A program made the position numbers and the translations under genes. A DNA stretch of 64,000 nucleotides from NCBI GenBank assembly GCA_033961575.1, contig CM066730.1:149819523-149883522 (forward strand). The letters are read 5' to 3'. This DNA is from Aselliscus stoliczkanus (Eukaryota; Chordata; Mammalia; Chiroptera; Hipposideridae). The notes below the pieces were generated by a model. That model saw nothing but the letters and a program-made list of their open reading frames with translations, was not told the DNA's origin and searched no databases. Below, one piece after another: positions 52,625 to 64,000 of the stretch (the first letter of the stretch is position 1; each line of letters starts with the position of its first letter).

Positions 52625-52800
52625 ATTTATTCACCACTGACATATACTGAGCTCCTTCCATACAGGCCCTGGAGATATACATAGGGCAGTAAGATAAAGT
52701 CTCTTTCCTTTAAGGTGCTCACATTATAGTGAAAGAGACAGACACAAAAACAGATAATCATGGTATTATATAATGTGCTAGCAAAAGATTGATATAAGAT
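52625..52800 (-). repeat. L2-like piece (antisense)
   Basis: CATATACTGAGCTCCTTCC and AAGGTGCTCACATTATAGTG are L2 antisense landmarks. Confidence 0.5.
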
Positions 52801-52994
52801 TTTATACTTACCCAGCTGGCACAGCCAGTTCATATATTGGGAAGGAGCTAGGAATCCGTGGCTCTGTGTAAACTTTTTTCAGTGTATTTTCCTTATTGTT
52901 CTGGGATTCTGACTCAGCTTCCTGTGATAGCTGTTGACCAAGCTGTATCCCAGAGTGGGAGGGAGAGAGGAGCAGATGAATCCATGGGGCCTGA

Positions 52995-53291
<297 letters not shown>

Positions 53292-53472
53292 TAGAAAAGG
53301 GGCTATTATTACATTATCTTTGGCCTGAGACTCTGGGTTCCCCTCTATAATAGAGCACAAATACAGAAACATTTTTGATATTAAAGTGTACTGAAGGTTC
53401 TCATGGCTAGCAAACATGTGGGATCCTAGGGCTCAAGTCTAGGCTGGCAAATAGAAGCATACAAATAAATAA

Positions 53473-54594
<1,122 letters not shown>

Positions 54595-54841
54595 TAGACC
54601 TTAGGCTCTAGCACTCCCACTGTGCCGGCCCAGTCATGGCCCTGTCAGGGGCGTGGCCTGCAGTCTCCTGAACAAGAGAAGTTGTTCGTCCATCCTCCCT
54701 TGACCTCTTAGACTGATAGGGATCCTCATTTTGATTGCTGCCATGAGAATGAGCAACTGGGTCCAGTCCAAAATTTTGCCCTAGTTACTAATTATAGGAT
54801 CCTGAGTACACAGAATGAGATCATCTTTAAGGTAACTTCTA

Positions 54842-54944
54842 GGGCCAGCCGAGTGGCACGGTGGTTAACGCTGGCTTGGGAAGCCAGCAGCCCCGGTTCG
54901 GGTACCACATATGAAGGCCAGTGACACTGCCCTCAAAAAAAAAC
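54842..54944 (+). mobile_element. Short tRNA-headed SINE
   Basis: GGGCCAGCCGAGTGGCACGG to CACTGCCCTC plus A's. Duplication GTAACTTCTA at 54832-54841 and 54945-54954. It lies 258 bases after exon E-j. Confidence 0.92.
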
Positions 54945-55530
54945 GTAACTTCTAAATCGACTCTTTCATATCACAAAGTCACATCACCTTTCCAAGCCTC
55001 AGATTCAAATCTATAAAATGGGGATCATTGTCAATGACCTGTCAGCCTCCCAAGGCCATTGGAAGATACAGTGAAGTGATAACTAAGATACAGCTGCAGA
55101 TCTCTTTACAGATATGAGGTTTGTGATTTTTCCAGGGCCCTCGTCAAAATATAGAGAGCCCAGAATGATTGTCAGGCTTTTAAGTTCACATATTACCTGT
55201 TAGCTCTGGAGGCTTCACCACAAAGAGTAATGAAAATAAGCCCCTAAGAAGCTATCATAAAATACCAGCTACCATGAACTGTAAGTATTTTCCTGATACC
55301 AGGAAACTACATGGATTTTTAAAACTTTTTTTATTAAAAATAGCTTTATGTTGTATCTTTTTATTGCCCAGAAAATGCATGTTCATTGTAGAAAAGGTAA
55401 AAGATACAGATAAATCAATATAAAAATGATCAACAAACCAATAGAAAAATTGAACAAAAGATATAATCAGGCAGTTCACAGGAAAAAAAAAGATACAAAT
55501 GACTTTTAAACAATGAAAATGCCTGGCTTC

Positions 55531-55642
55531 GGGCCCGCAGAGTGGCGCGGTGGTTAAGCGCTGGCTTGGGAAGCCAGCGGCCCCGGTTCGGGTCCTACAT
55601 ATGAGGACCAGTGACACTGCCCTCAAAAAAAAAAAAAAAAAA
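55531..55642 (+). mobile_element. Short tRNA-headed SINE, near-consensus
   Basis: Head, anticodon-arm-like GCTGGCTTGGGAAGCCAGC hairpin, B-box GGTTCGGGTCC, 19 A's. Exact duplication GCCTGGCTTC at 55521-55530 and 55643-55652; a recent insertion. Confidence 0.93.
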
Positions 55643-56425
55643 GCCTGGCTTCACTTGAGAAATACAAATAAAAACTTACACTGAGATAACATTCCTCATC
55701 AATCTTATTAGTAAAAATCAATAAATTTGATAATAGGCATTCATGTGGGGAGTGGTGGTGGCAGTGGCCCGGCATGAAGTGTCAGATTCCGAGCAGGATA
55801 AGGATGACTGCAGATCCAGTTGCTCAATGAATCTCAAGCACAAGAACTGTGGGAAAAAACCATACCAAGGTGCATCATAATCACATTGCTTAAAAACAGT
55901 GATAAAAGAGAAACTCTTATTTAAAAGCAACTATAGAAAAGAAGATACATTACATATAAAGGACAAAAGAGAACATAAGAGCAAGTTTCTCATTAAAAGT
56001 AGTGGAAGCGAGAAGACAGTGGAGAAAAAGCACTTTTAAAGTTCTTTTTTAAAAACACTCAACCTAGGATCCTATACCAGTAAAAGTATCTTTCAAATAC
56101 AAAGGTGAAATAAAAGTTTTCAGAAAACAATTGAATTAGAAATCAATAATGAAAAGTTATATGGAAAATCCACCAAAATTTTGCAAATTAAACTACACAC
56201 TTCCATATAATTTATCAAACAAAGCGAACAATACCTTTGTTTTAAACTGAATGAAAATGAAAGCACAACATATCAAAATTTGTGGAATGCAGCTAAAACT
56301 AAATACCTATTTGAAAAGAAGTTTCAAATCAGTGATCTTAGCTTCTATCTTAAAAAACCAAAAAACAAAAAGCAAATGCAACCCAAAGTAAGCAGAAGAA
56401 AGGAAATAATGAAGACCAGAGCATA

Positions 56426-56607
56426 GGGGGCGGCCTATTAGCTCAGTTGGTTAGAGCGCAGTGCTCATAACAATAAGATTGCCAGTTCGATCCCCACATG
56501 GGCCACTGAATTGCGCCCTCCACAACTAGAATGAAACTACTCAACTTGGAGCTTATGGGTCCTAGAAAAGCACACTGTTCCCCAATAAAATTTTAAAAAA
56601 AGAAAAA
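56426..56607 (+). mobile_element. Older single-module SINE with AATAAA tail
   Basis: GGGGGCGGCCTATTAGCTCA, B-box AGTTCGATCCCC, GCCCTCCACAACTAGAATG, then CACTGTTCCCCAATAAAATT. Duplication GAYCAGAGCATA at 56414-56425 and 56608-56619. It may represent an ancestral form of the window's other SINEs, sharing their tail. Confidence 0.85.
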
Positions 56608-56916
56608 GATCAGAGCATAAATCAGTGATCTAGAATATAGAAAAACAGTAGAGAAATTCAGTGAAACCAAAAGCTGGTTCTTTGAAAAGAAAAATAAAAT
56701 TGAAATCTCTGTCCAGATCAGAAAATAAAGAGAGAAGCCAAAAATTAACAATATCAAAAATGAGAAAGGTGACATCACAACAAATTCTAAAGACATTAAA
56801 ATGTTCACAAGGGAATATTGTGCACAATTTTATGCCAGTAAATTCAATAACATAAATGAAATGGACTAATGCCTTGAAAGACACGACCTATCAAAGCCAA
56901 CTCAGGAATAAATTAA

Positions 56917-57025
56917 GGGTTGGCCGAGTGGCGCAGTGGTTAAGTGCTGGTTTGGGAAGCCAGCGGCCCCGGTTCGGGTCCCACATATGAGAGCCAGTGA
57001 CACTAACCTCAAAAAAAAAAAAAAA
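56917..57025 (+). mobile_element. Short tRNA-headed SINE, joined to a long SINE
   Basis: GGGTTGGCCGAGTGGCGCAG to CACTAACCTC plus A's, directly followed by the long SINE at 57026 without target sequence in between. Confidence 0.88.
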
Positions 57026-57471
57026 GGGGCCGGCCGAGTGGCGCATTGGTTAAGCGCTGGTTTTGGGATGCCAGCGGCCCCGGTTCGGATCCCACATGAG
57101 GGCCAGTGACACTGCCCTCTACAGCTAACAACAGCTCCACTTGGAGCTGGGCTGTGCGAGCCCCGGTGATGGTGTAGGCTGCAGCCCCTGCTGCAGTGGG
57201 CTGCCATAGGTTACAGTGAGTGGCCCGCAGCCAGCGTGAGCGGCTGGCAGCCAAGCGTGAGCTGCCAATAGCCGCGGTGAGCGACATCCAGAGGCCAGCG
57301 ACCGATCTGCCTCATCCGGGAAGAGCGCAATGACGATACCAACAGTGAAGCAACATCCTCCGCAACTCAACTGAAGAACAAAAAGACAGCAACTTGTCTG
57401 TTCCCCTTCCCCGATTCCCCAACGCTGTTCCCCTCCGCCAATTCCCCAATAAAATCTTTAAAAAAAAAAAA
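57026..57471 (+). mobile_element. Long tRNA-headed SINE
   Basis: GGGGCCGGCCGAGTGGCGCA head, CTCTACAGCTAACAACAGC, body, tail CCCCAATAAAATCTTTAAAA. Close to the copies at 10581, 15290 and 38195. Confidence 0.92.
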
Positions 57472-57479
57472 GAAAATGA

Positions 57480-58205
57480 GGTAGGTATATAACCAAAAGA
57501 ATTGAAAACATGGACTCAAACAGCTATTTGTATACCAATGTTTATAGCAGTACTAGTCATAAAAATTGAAAATAACTCATGTCCATCAACAGATGAATGG
57601 ATAAATAAAATTGATATATACATTCAATGGAATATTATTTAGACATAAAAAGAATGAAATTCTGATACATGCTACAACACAGATGAACCTGAGTTACATT
57701 ATGTTAAGTGAAATAAGCCAGACCCAAAAACAACTATTGTGTGACTCCACTTATAAGAGGTACCTAGAATAACCACCGTGAAGAAACATCAATGATTACT
57801 AAACTAATGGGAGAACATTCGGTGAGGAACGGGATGTTTTCATAGTCTCAAAGTATCTCTCCACAACATACTTACCAGTCAGAAAGGAAAAAAGTATAAC
57901 TCTACTATAGAGTAGAGAAACATGGAAGATATCACTCTAATAAAGTGGCCACAGTTAATATCATAAATTCATAGAAGCAGAAAGTAAGAGGAGAGAAGAA
58001 ATTCATAGAAACAGAAAGAATACAGAGGCTGGGGAAATTAGTGATTTAATGAGTAGAGAGTTTCTATTTGGGATGATGAAAAAGTTCTGCGGTTGGATAG
58101 TGGTGATGGTTGCACAACATTCTGAGTATACTTAATGTCTCTGAATTGTACTCTTAATGATTAAAATGATAAATTATTACATATGAATATTTTACAATAA
58201 AAAAT
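57480..58205 (+). repeat. L1 3' end (sense) nested in the old L1
   Basis: GTACCTAGAATAACC, TGCTACAACACAGATGAACC, GAAATAAGCCAGACCC and GGTTGCACAACATTCTGAG in 3'-end order. The host L1 ORF2 resumes at about 58208. Confidence 0.7.
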
Positions 58206-58501
58206 AAATGGAAATGAATTTCAAAGAAATTGAATTTGTAGTTAAAAGCTTTTCTGCAAAAAGAAATCCGGGCCTAGATGGCTTCACTGGTAAATACTAC
58301 CAAACATTTAAGGAAAATATAACAATTCTATACAAACTTCTCCAGAAAATGGGAGAAAAGGAAATATTTACCAACTCAATCTATGAAGCCAGCATTATCC
58401 TGATACCAAAACCACATAAAAATTGTCTTAAAAAAAACTGTAGACAAATACCATCATGAGCATAGATGTATAAGTTTTTAATAAAAATTTTAGCAAATTG
58501 A

Positions 58502-58973
58502 GGGCCGGCCAAGTGGCACGTTGATTAAGAGTTGGCTTGGGAAGCCAGCTCTGAGCAGCAGGGCCCCGGTTCAGATCCCACATGGGCCAGTGCCTCTGCA
58601 CCCTCTACAGCTAAGATGGTGAATGGCAGCTTGACCTAGAGCTGGGCTGCTGTGAGTCTCTGGCAACGGCTGTGGTGGGGCTGTAGTGGGCAGCCGTGGG
58701 CTGCCATGAGCAGCCGGCAGCCAGCGTGAGTGGCCAGCAGCTGCTGTTAGCAGCCATGAGCCGCCGTGAGTGGCTGTCCAATGGCTGGCGACCGATCTGC
58801 CTCAGCCAGGAAGAGCGCAATGATCATAATACCAACATGGACCAGTGAAGCAATGTCCTCCACAACTACACTGAAGAACAAAAGGACAGCAACTTGTCTG
58901 TTCCTCTTCCCCAATTCCCCAAAGCTGTTCCCCTCCCCCAACTCCCCAATAAAATTTTTTAAATGAAAAAAAG
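58502..58973 (+). mobile_element. Long tRNA-headed SINE
   Basis: GGGCCGGCCAAGTGGCACGT to CAATAAAATTTTTTAAATG. Imperfect duplication around TTAGCARATTGA on both sides (ends 58501, 58989). Confidence 0.88.
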
Positions 58974-59559
58974 AATTTAGCAGATTGAATCCAATAATAT
59001 ATAAAAATAATACAACATGACCAAGTAGGGTTTGCCCCAGGAACTCAAGGTTGGTTTAACATTCAAAAATCAATCACAATAATTCACAATACTAATAGAG
59101 TGAAAAAGAAAACACATATAATCATCTCAATAATACAGGAAAAGCATTTAATAAAAATTTAACATTTATTCCTAATAAAAACAATAAAACTGTCAGCAAA
59201 CTAAGACTAGAAGGGAACATCCTCAGCACAATTAAGGGCATCTATGATACAGCTACCCTTATACTTAATGGTAAAAGATTGAATCTTTTCTTCCTAACAT
59301 CAGGAACAAGACTTCTATTCAGCATTTTAATGGTGGTTCTAAGCCAGTGCAATAAGACAACAAAAAGAAATAAAAGATAGTCAGATTAGAAGGGAAGAAG
59401 TAAAACCGTCTTTATTCTCTGATGACATGATTGTCTATGTAGAAAATCCTATAGAATGTCCAAGAAGCTATTGAACTAATGAATTTAGCAGGGTTACAAG
59501 ATACAAGACCAGTATATACAATCAATATACCAGCAGCGAATAGATAGTGAAATTTTTAA

Positions 59560-59865
59560 ATTATTTTTTTATTTTTCAATTATAGTTGACTGGGCCAGCG
59601 AGTGGCGTGGTGGTTGGGAGCTGGTTTGGGACGCCAGCAGCCCCGGTTCGGATCCCATATGTGGGGGCCAGTGACACTGCCCTCCAAAAAGAAAAAAACA
59701 AACAATTATAGTTGACATACAGTATTATATTAGTTTCAGGTGACTAGACATTTATATAACTTATAAGGTGATCATCCTGATAAATCTAGTACCCATCTGA
59801 TACCATACGTAGTTATTACAATATTATTGACTATATTCCTTATGCTATACATTATTACATCCTCA
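59560..59865 (-). repeat. L1 3' UTR piece (antisense) nested in sense L1
   Basis: AATTATAGTTGACATACAG, TCTAGTACCCATCTGATACC, ATTACAATATTATTGAC; split by the SINE at 59591. Confidence 0.75.
59591..59702 (+). mobile_element. Short tRNA-headed SINE
   Basis: TGGGCCAGCGAGTGGCGTGG to CACTGCCCTCC plus A-rich tail. Exact 14-bp duplication CAATTATAGTTGAC at 59577-59590 and 59703-59716. Confidence 0.93.
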
Positions 59866-60312
59866 TTGAAAATTTTAAATTACCATTATAATGGCACTAA
59901 GAAAATATGAACTACCTGAGAATAAATATGACAAAAGATGTGCAAGACCTATATAGTGAAAATCATATTGCTGAGGGAATTTAAAGAAGACCTAAATAAA
60001 TGGAAAGATGTATTGCACTCATGGATTGGAAGACACAGTATTGTTAAGATTTTCATTCTCTACAAATTGATGTACAGATTCAATGCAATGCCATTTAAAA
60101 TCCTAACAGGATTTTTTGGATAGAAATTGATCATCTGATTCTAAAATTTGTATGGAAATGTGGAAGACCTAGAATAGCCAAAAAGAACTTCGCAAAAACA
60201 ATAATAAAATGGTAGAACTAACACTGTCTGATTTCAAGGCTTATTATAAAGCTATAGTGATCAATACAGGGTTATTGGTGTAAAGATAGCCCAAATAGAT
60301 CAATTAAAAATA

Positions 60313-60424
60313 GGGCCGGCTGAGTGGCGCATTGGTTAAGAGCTGGCTTGGGACACCAGTGGCCCCGGTTCGGATCCCACATATGAGGGCCAGTGATACT
60401 GCCTTCAAAAAAAAAAAAAAAATA
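60313..60424 (+). mobile_element. Short tRNA-headed SINE
   Basis: GGGCCGGCTGAGTGGCGCAT to GATACTGCCTTC plus A's; AAAAATAG on both sides. Confidence 0.88.
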
Positions 60425-60837
60425 GAGAGAGTTCCAAAGTAGACCCACACATATGTGGTTAATTTATTTCAGTAAGAGGGCAAAGCCAATTCAGTTGAGA
60501 AAAAGGATAGTCTTTTCAGCAAATAGTACAACTTATGATGGATTGAGGACTTAAATGTAATAGCTAAAAATATAAAACTTTTAGAAGAAAACATTGGATA
60601 AAATTATTTTCATTTTTAGTTAGGCAAAGATTTCTTAGATATAACACTGAAAGCACAATCCATAAAAGAAAAAAATAATAAATTGGACTTATCAAAATTA
60701 AGAACTTCTGCTCTATGAAAGTCACTATTGAGAATGAAAAGACAAGCCACAGACTGGGAGAAATATTTAGAAATCACATATTGCCTAAAGGACTTGCATC
60801 CAGAATATGTAAAGAGCTCTCAAAACTCAATAATAAA

Positions 60838-60928
60838 GGCCGGCCGAGTGGCGCAGTGGTTGGGAGCTGGCTTGGGATGCCAGCAGGGCCGGTGACACTG
60901 CCCTCTTAAAAACAAAAAAACACACAAT
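60838..60928 (+). mobile_element. Short SINE with its B-box deleted
   Basis: GGCCGGCCGAGTGGCGCAGT, then CCAGCAGGGCCGGTGACACT. The 30-odd bases carrying GGTTCGGGTCC are missing, so no internal Pol III promoter remains. Confidence 0.85.
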
Positions 60929-61263
60929 AATAAGAAAATAAGAAAAACTCAATAATAAAATAAAATGAACAACTCATTTTTTAAAATGAGCAAAGATTGA
61001 AGAAACACTTCACCAAAGAAGACAGTCTGATGAAAAATGAGCACATGAAAGGATACTCAATATCATTAGTCCCTGGGGAAATGGAAATTAAAACTGCAAT
61101 AAGAGAATGGGTAAAATTTTTTAGAAAAAATTAAACTGACCATAGCAAGGACTGGCATGGATGTGGAGCAAATGGAGCTCTCTCTCATACACTACAGGTA
61201 GGAACATAAGTGGCACAACTTCCGTAGGAATCAGTTTGGCAATTTCTTAAAAAGTTAAATGGA

Positions 61264-61688
61264 GGGCCTGCTGAGTGGCGCATTGGTTAAGAGCTGGCTT
61301 GGCATGCCAGCAGCCCTGGTTCGGATCCCAGATATGAGGGACACTGCCCTCTACAGCCAAGATGGTGAACAATAGGTCCACTTGGAGCTGGGCTGCTGTG
61401 AGTCCCCAGGACTGCATAGCTGCAGCCCTGCTTCAGTGGGCTGCCATAGGCTACAGTGAGTGGCTGGTAGCCGGTGTGAGCTGCCAAGAGCCGCTGTGAG
61501 CGACCGTCCAAAGGCCGGCAACCAATCTATGCCTCACCCAGGAAGAGCGATGATACCAACATAGGCCAGTGAAGCAATGTCCTCCACAACTAGACTGAAG
61601 AACAAAAGGACAGCAACTTGTCTGTTCCCCTTCCCCAGTTCCCCAACGCTGTTCCCTCCCCCAATTCCCCAATAAAAATCTTTTTAAA
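61264..61688 (+). mobile_element. Long tRNA-headed SINE
   Basis: GGGCCTGCTGAGTGGCGCAT to CAATAAAAATCTTTTTAAAA. Duplication AAAAAGTTAAATGGA at 61249-61263 and 61689-61703. Confidence 0.92.
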
Positions 61689-61828
61689 AAAAAGTTAAAT
61701 GGACACCTATACATATGACCCAGCCATTCCACTCCTAGGTATTACCCAAAAGAAATGAAAGCATGTATCCACACAAACTTAAACATAAATGTTCATAGCA
61801 GTTTGGGTTTATTTATTAGTATTTTTTT

Positions 61829-61929
61829 TTTTTTTGAGGGAAGTATCACTGGCCCTCATATGTGGGACCGAACCAGGGCCGCTGGCTTCCCAGGCCAGCG
61901 CTTAACCACCGCGCCACTTGGCCGGCCCC
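61829..61929 (-). mobile_element. Short tRNA-headed SINE (antisense)
   Basis: GAGGGAAGTATCACTGGCCC to CACTTGGCCGGCCC. Duplication TATTAGTATTTTTTT at 61814-61828 and 61930-61944. Confidence 0.92.
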
Positions 61930-62218
61930 TATTAGTATTTTTTTATTGGTTTGTTTGTTTGTTTGTTTTACCTTTTGGCCCTGTTCACCCATTTCTCCCA
62001 CTGCCCCACTCCCACATCTGTCAACCACCAATCTGTTCTCAATCCATGAGCTCAGTTTTGTTTGTTTTTTAGATTCCACATATAAGTGAGATAATACAGT
62101 ATTTGTCTTTATCTGACTTATTTCACTTAGTATAATGTCCTCAACATTCATCCATGTTGTTGCTAACGGCATAATTTTGTTCTTTTTTATGACTGAATAA
62201 TATTCAGTTGTTCATATA

Positions 62219-62848
62219 CAGATGATCCTCACGATAGGGTTATGTGCCGATAACTAAGTTGAAAATATCGTAAGTCAAAAATACAGGGCCAGGGCCGGCC
62301 AAGTGGCACGGTGGTTAAGCGCTGACTTGGGATGCCAGCGGCCCCAATTCGGGTCCCACATATGAGGGCTAGTGACACTGCCCTCAAAAAAAAATAATAA
62401 ATAAATAAAATAAAATATAGGGCCAGCCAAGTGGCGCGGTGGTTTAAGCACTAGCTTGGGAGGCCAGCAGCCCCAGTTCAGGTCCCACATATGAGGGCCA
62501 GTGACACTGCCCTCAAAAAAAAAAATACATTTAATACACCTAACCTACCGAACATCATAGCTTAGCCTAGATTACCTTAAACATGCTCAGAACACAATAT
62601 CCAAAAAATGCTGGCAACACAGTACACTGTAGAGTATCAGTTGTTTACCCTTATAATCGCAGGCCTGATTGGGAGTTGCGGCTCACTACCTCTACCTAGC
62701 ATCATGAGAGTAATATACTGCATATCCCTAGACCAAGAAAAGATCAAAGTTCAAAGTATAGTTTCTACTGAATGCATATAACTTACACACCATCATAAAG
62801 TCAAAAAATCGTAAGTTGAACCACCGTAAGTCAGGGCCTTCAGTATTC
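62219..62848. mobile_element. Tigger-like DNA transposon remnant with a SINE pair inside
   Basis: The ends CAGATGATCCTCACGATAGG and GAACCACCGTAAGTCAGGGC...CAG are inverted relative to each other, with TA at the borders. Internal AATACACCTAACCTACCGAAC and AGCTTAGCCTAGATTACC are shared with a Tigger-class family. No transposase frame. Confidence 0.7.
62286..62520 (+). mobile_element. Two short SINEs in tandem at one target
   Basis: Unit 1 from about 62286, unit 2 from 62420. AAAAATACA flanks the pair (62277-62285 and 62521-62529), and AAAATATA between the units resembles it. Confidence 0.85.
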
Positions 62849-63108
62849 TATACCTTCTTTATATATCAATTGATGGACTCTTAGGTTGTTTTCATGCTTT
62901 GACTATTGTGAATAATACTGCAGTGAACATAGGAATGCATATATCATTTCAAGTGAATGTTTTCATTTTCTTAGGATAAATGCTAGATTCCATTGATTTC
63001 CATTTTCCTGATAATTAATGATGCTGAACACCTTTTCATGTACCTGTTGACCATCTATATGTCTTCTTTGGAAAAATGTCTGTTCGGATCTTTGCCCATT
63101 TTTTTTTT

Positions 63109-63495
63109 AATTGGGGAATCGAGGAAGGGGAACAGACAAGTTGCTGTCTTTTTGTTCTTCAGCCTAGTTGTGGAGGATGTTGTTTCACTGGCCCATGTTG
63201 GTATCGTCATTGCGCTCTTCCCGGATGAGGCAGATCCGTCGCCGGCCTCTGGATGGTCGCTCACTGCTGCTATTGGCAGCTCAGGCCAGCTGCCGGCCAC
63301 TCACTGTAGCCTATGGCAGCCCACTGCAGCAGGGGCTGCAGCCTACACTGTCGCCGGGGCTCGCACAGCCCAGCTCCAGGTGGAGCTGTTGTTAGCTATA
63401 GAGAGCCGTGTCACTGGCCCTCATCTGTGGGATCCAAACCAGGGCCACTGGCATCCCAAAACCAGCTCTTAACCTGTGCCCCACTTGGCTGGCCC
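63109..63495 (-). mobile_element. Long tRNA-headed SINE (antisense), tail shortened
   Basis: Starts AATTGGGGAATCGAGGAAGG, so the AATAAA part is missing, and ends CACTTGGCTGGCCC. GATCTTTGCCCATTTTTT at 63087 and 63496 flanks it. Confidence 0.9.
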
Positions 63496-63513
63496 GATCT
63501 TTGCCCATTTTTT

Positions 63514-63612
63514 TTTTTTTGAGGGCAGTCACTGGCCCTCATATGTGGGACCGAACCAGGGCAGCTGGCTTCCCAAGCCAGCGCTTAACCACCGTGCCAC
63601 TCGGCCGGCCCC
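63514..63612 (-). mobile_element. Short tRNA-headed SINE (antisense), same target as previous
   Basis: GAGGGCAGTCACTGGCCC to CACTCGGCCGGCCCC. Flanked by ATCTTTGCCCATTTTTT at 63497 and 63614: a third copy of the target of the neighbouring SINE. Confidence 0.9.
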
Positions 63613-63891
63613 AATCTTTGCCCATTTTTTAACTGGATTGTTTATTTTTTTGCTGTTGAGGTGTATGAGTTCTTTATATATTTTGGATATTAACCCTTTA
63701 TCAGATATATGATTTGCAAATATTTGCTTTTAGTTTGATGTAATTCCATGTGTTTATTTTTACTGTTGTTTGTACTTTTGGTGTCAAATTCAAAAATCAT
63801 CAACAAGACCTATATCAAGGAACTTACCCTCTGTTTTCTTCTAGGAGTTTTATGGTTTCAGGTTTTATGTTCAAGTCTTTAATACATTTTT

Positions 63892-64000
63892 TTTTAAAGA
63901 TTTTTTTATTGGGGAATTCGGGGAGGGTGACAGCGTTGGGGAATCGGAGAAGGGAAACAGACAAGTTGCTGTCTTTTTTTGTTCTTCAGTCTAGTTACGG
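63892..64000 (-). mobile_element. Long SINE (antisense), cut by the window end
   Basis: TTTAAAGATTTTTTTATTGGGG, G-rich tail, GTTGCTGTC...GTTCTTCAGTCTAGTTACGG; head lies beyond base 64000. Confidence 0.85.

Larger units (their letters stand above)
55440..61800 (+). repeat. Old L1 (sense), fragmented over about 6 kb
   Basis: L1 sense text in order, broken by insertions. ORF1-to-ORF2 region: GGATCCTATACCAGTAAAAG at about 56065. Early ORF2: AAGCTGGTTCTTTGAAAAG at about 56668. RT region: 58208-58460, with a frame containing KRNPGLDGFTGKYYQTFKE, and 59000-59550. C-terminal region: 59870-60310. 3' end: 60970-61263 and 61689-61800. Multiple stops; inactive. Some pieces (55440-55740, 57480-58205) are L1 3' ends of other copies. 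Confidence 0.7.
61930..63890 (-). repeat. L1 3' UTR and ORF2 end (antisense), with nested elements
   Basis: ATTCCACATATAAGTGAGAT, GACTTATTTCACTTAGTATA, GAATAATATTCAGTTG, GTGTATGAGTTCTTTATATATT, TCTTCTAGGAGTTTTATGG. Split by a Tigger-like element and four SINEs. Confidence 0.75.

Noticed and set aside
58208..58459. 83-codon frame as a host gene
   Set aside because: KRNPGLDGFTGKYYQTFKE is the L1 ORF2 reverse-transcriptase region, in a decayed copy.

Overview
This is a piece of a mammalian chromosome and almost certainly comes from a bat. The interspersed repeats are a mammalian set: L1 of several ages, L2, MIR, MER5A-like and Tigger-like DNA transposons. They are joined by about three dozen copies of tRNA-headed SINEs whose tails end in a CCCCAATAAAATCTT-like motif. 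I associate that tail with rhinolophoid bats (horseshoe bats and relatives); this is recognition from memory, not a search. L1 copies of several ages, including one with an intact ORF1, argue against a fruit bat that has lost L1 activity.

One protein-coding gene is present, on the + strand: an internal part of a SWIM zinc-finger gene, best matched to ZSWIM5. Ten consecutive coding exons lie at 14128-14484, 22777-22925, 25364-25514, 41788-41967, 47304-47480, 50825-50971, 51485-51622, 53026-53286, 53498-53633 and 54426-54583. Every intron is GT-AG, reading phases match at each junction, and there is no internal stop. Together they give 1,854 coding bases (about 618 codons). The first coding exon and promoter must lie left of base 1. 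The 3' exons must lie right of base 64000, because nothing after 54583 continues the frame. I number the exons here E-a to E-j; they probably correspond to exons 2-11.

Everything else is intron. Bases 1-14127 (end of the first intron) contain old L1 3' ends interrupted by a 2.69-kb L1-type element at 685-3373 (minus strand). It has a complete 5' UTR, an intact 290-codon ORF1, a 3' UTR, no ORF2 and a perfect 13-bp target-site duplication, which makes it a half-L1 (HAL1-like) layout. A second, decayed element at 28160-32512 has the same ORF1-plus, ORF2-minus architecture. Bases 14485-25363 hold antisense L1, L2 and a Tigger-like element. Intron 25515-41787 is the largest (16.3 kb) and is packed with SINEs, mostly antisense. 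Intron 41968-47303 carries a long L2 copy. Bases 54584-64000 hold a 6-kb sense-oriented old L1 followed by antisense L1, both riddled with SINEs.

Four SINE architectures recur: a short head-only type (about 105 bp), a long type (about 450 bp, with a GC-rich body and an AATAAA tail), a composite type with several tRNA-like modules (about 560-660 bp), and a short second type ending in GGATGGCTCAGCT plus poly(A). Many copies have clear target-site duplications, and several pairs share one target. Two 81-bp palindromic mariner-like MITEs flanked by TA were also found. I saw no RNA gene, CRISPR array or second host gene. Family names for old repeats are from memory and should be confirmed with a repeat library.
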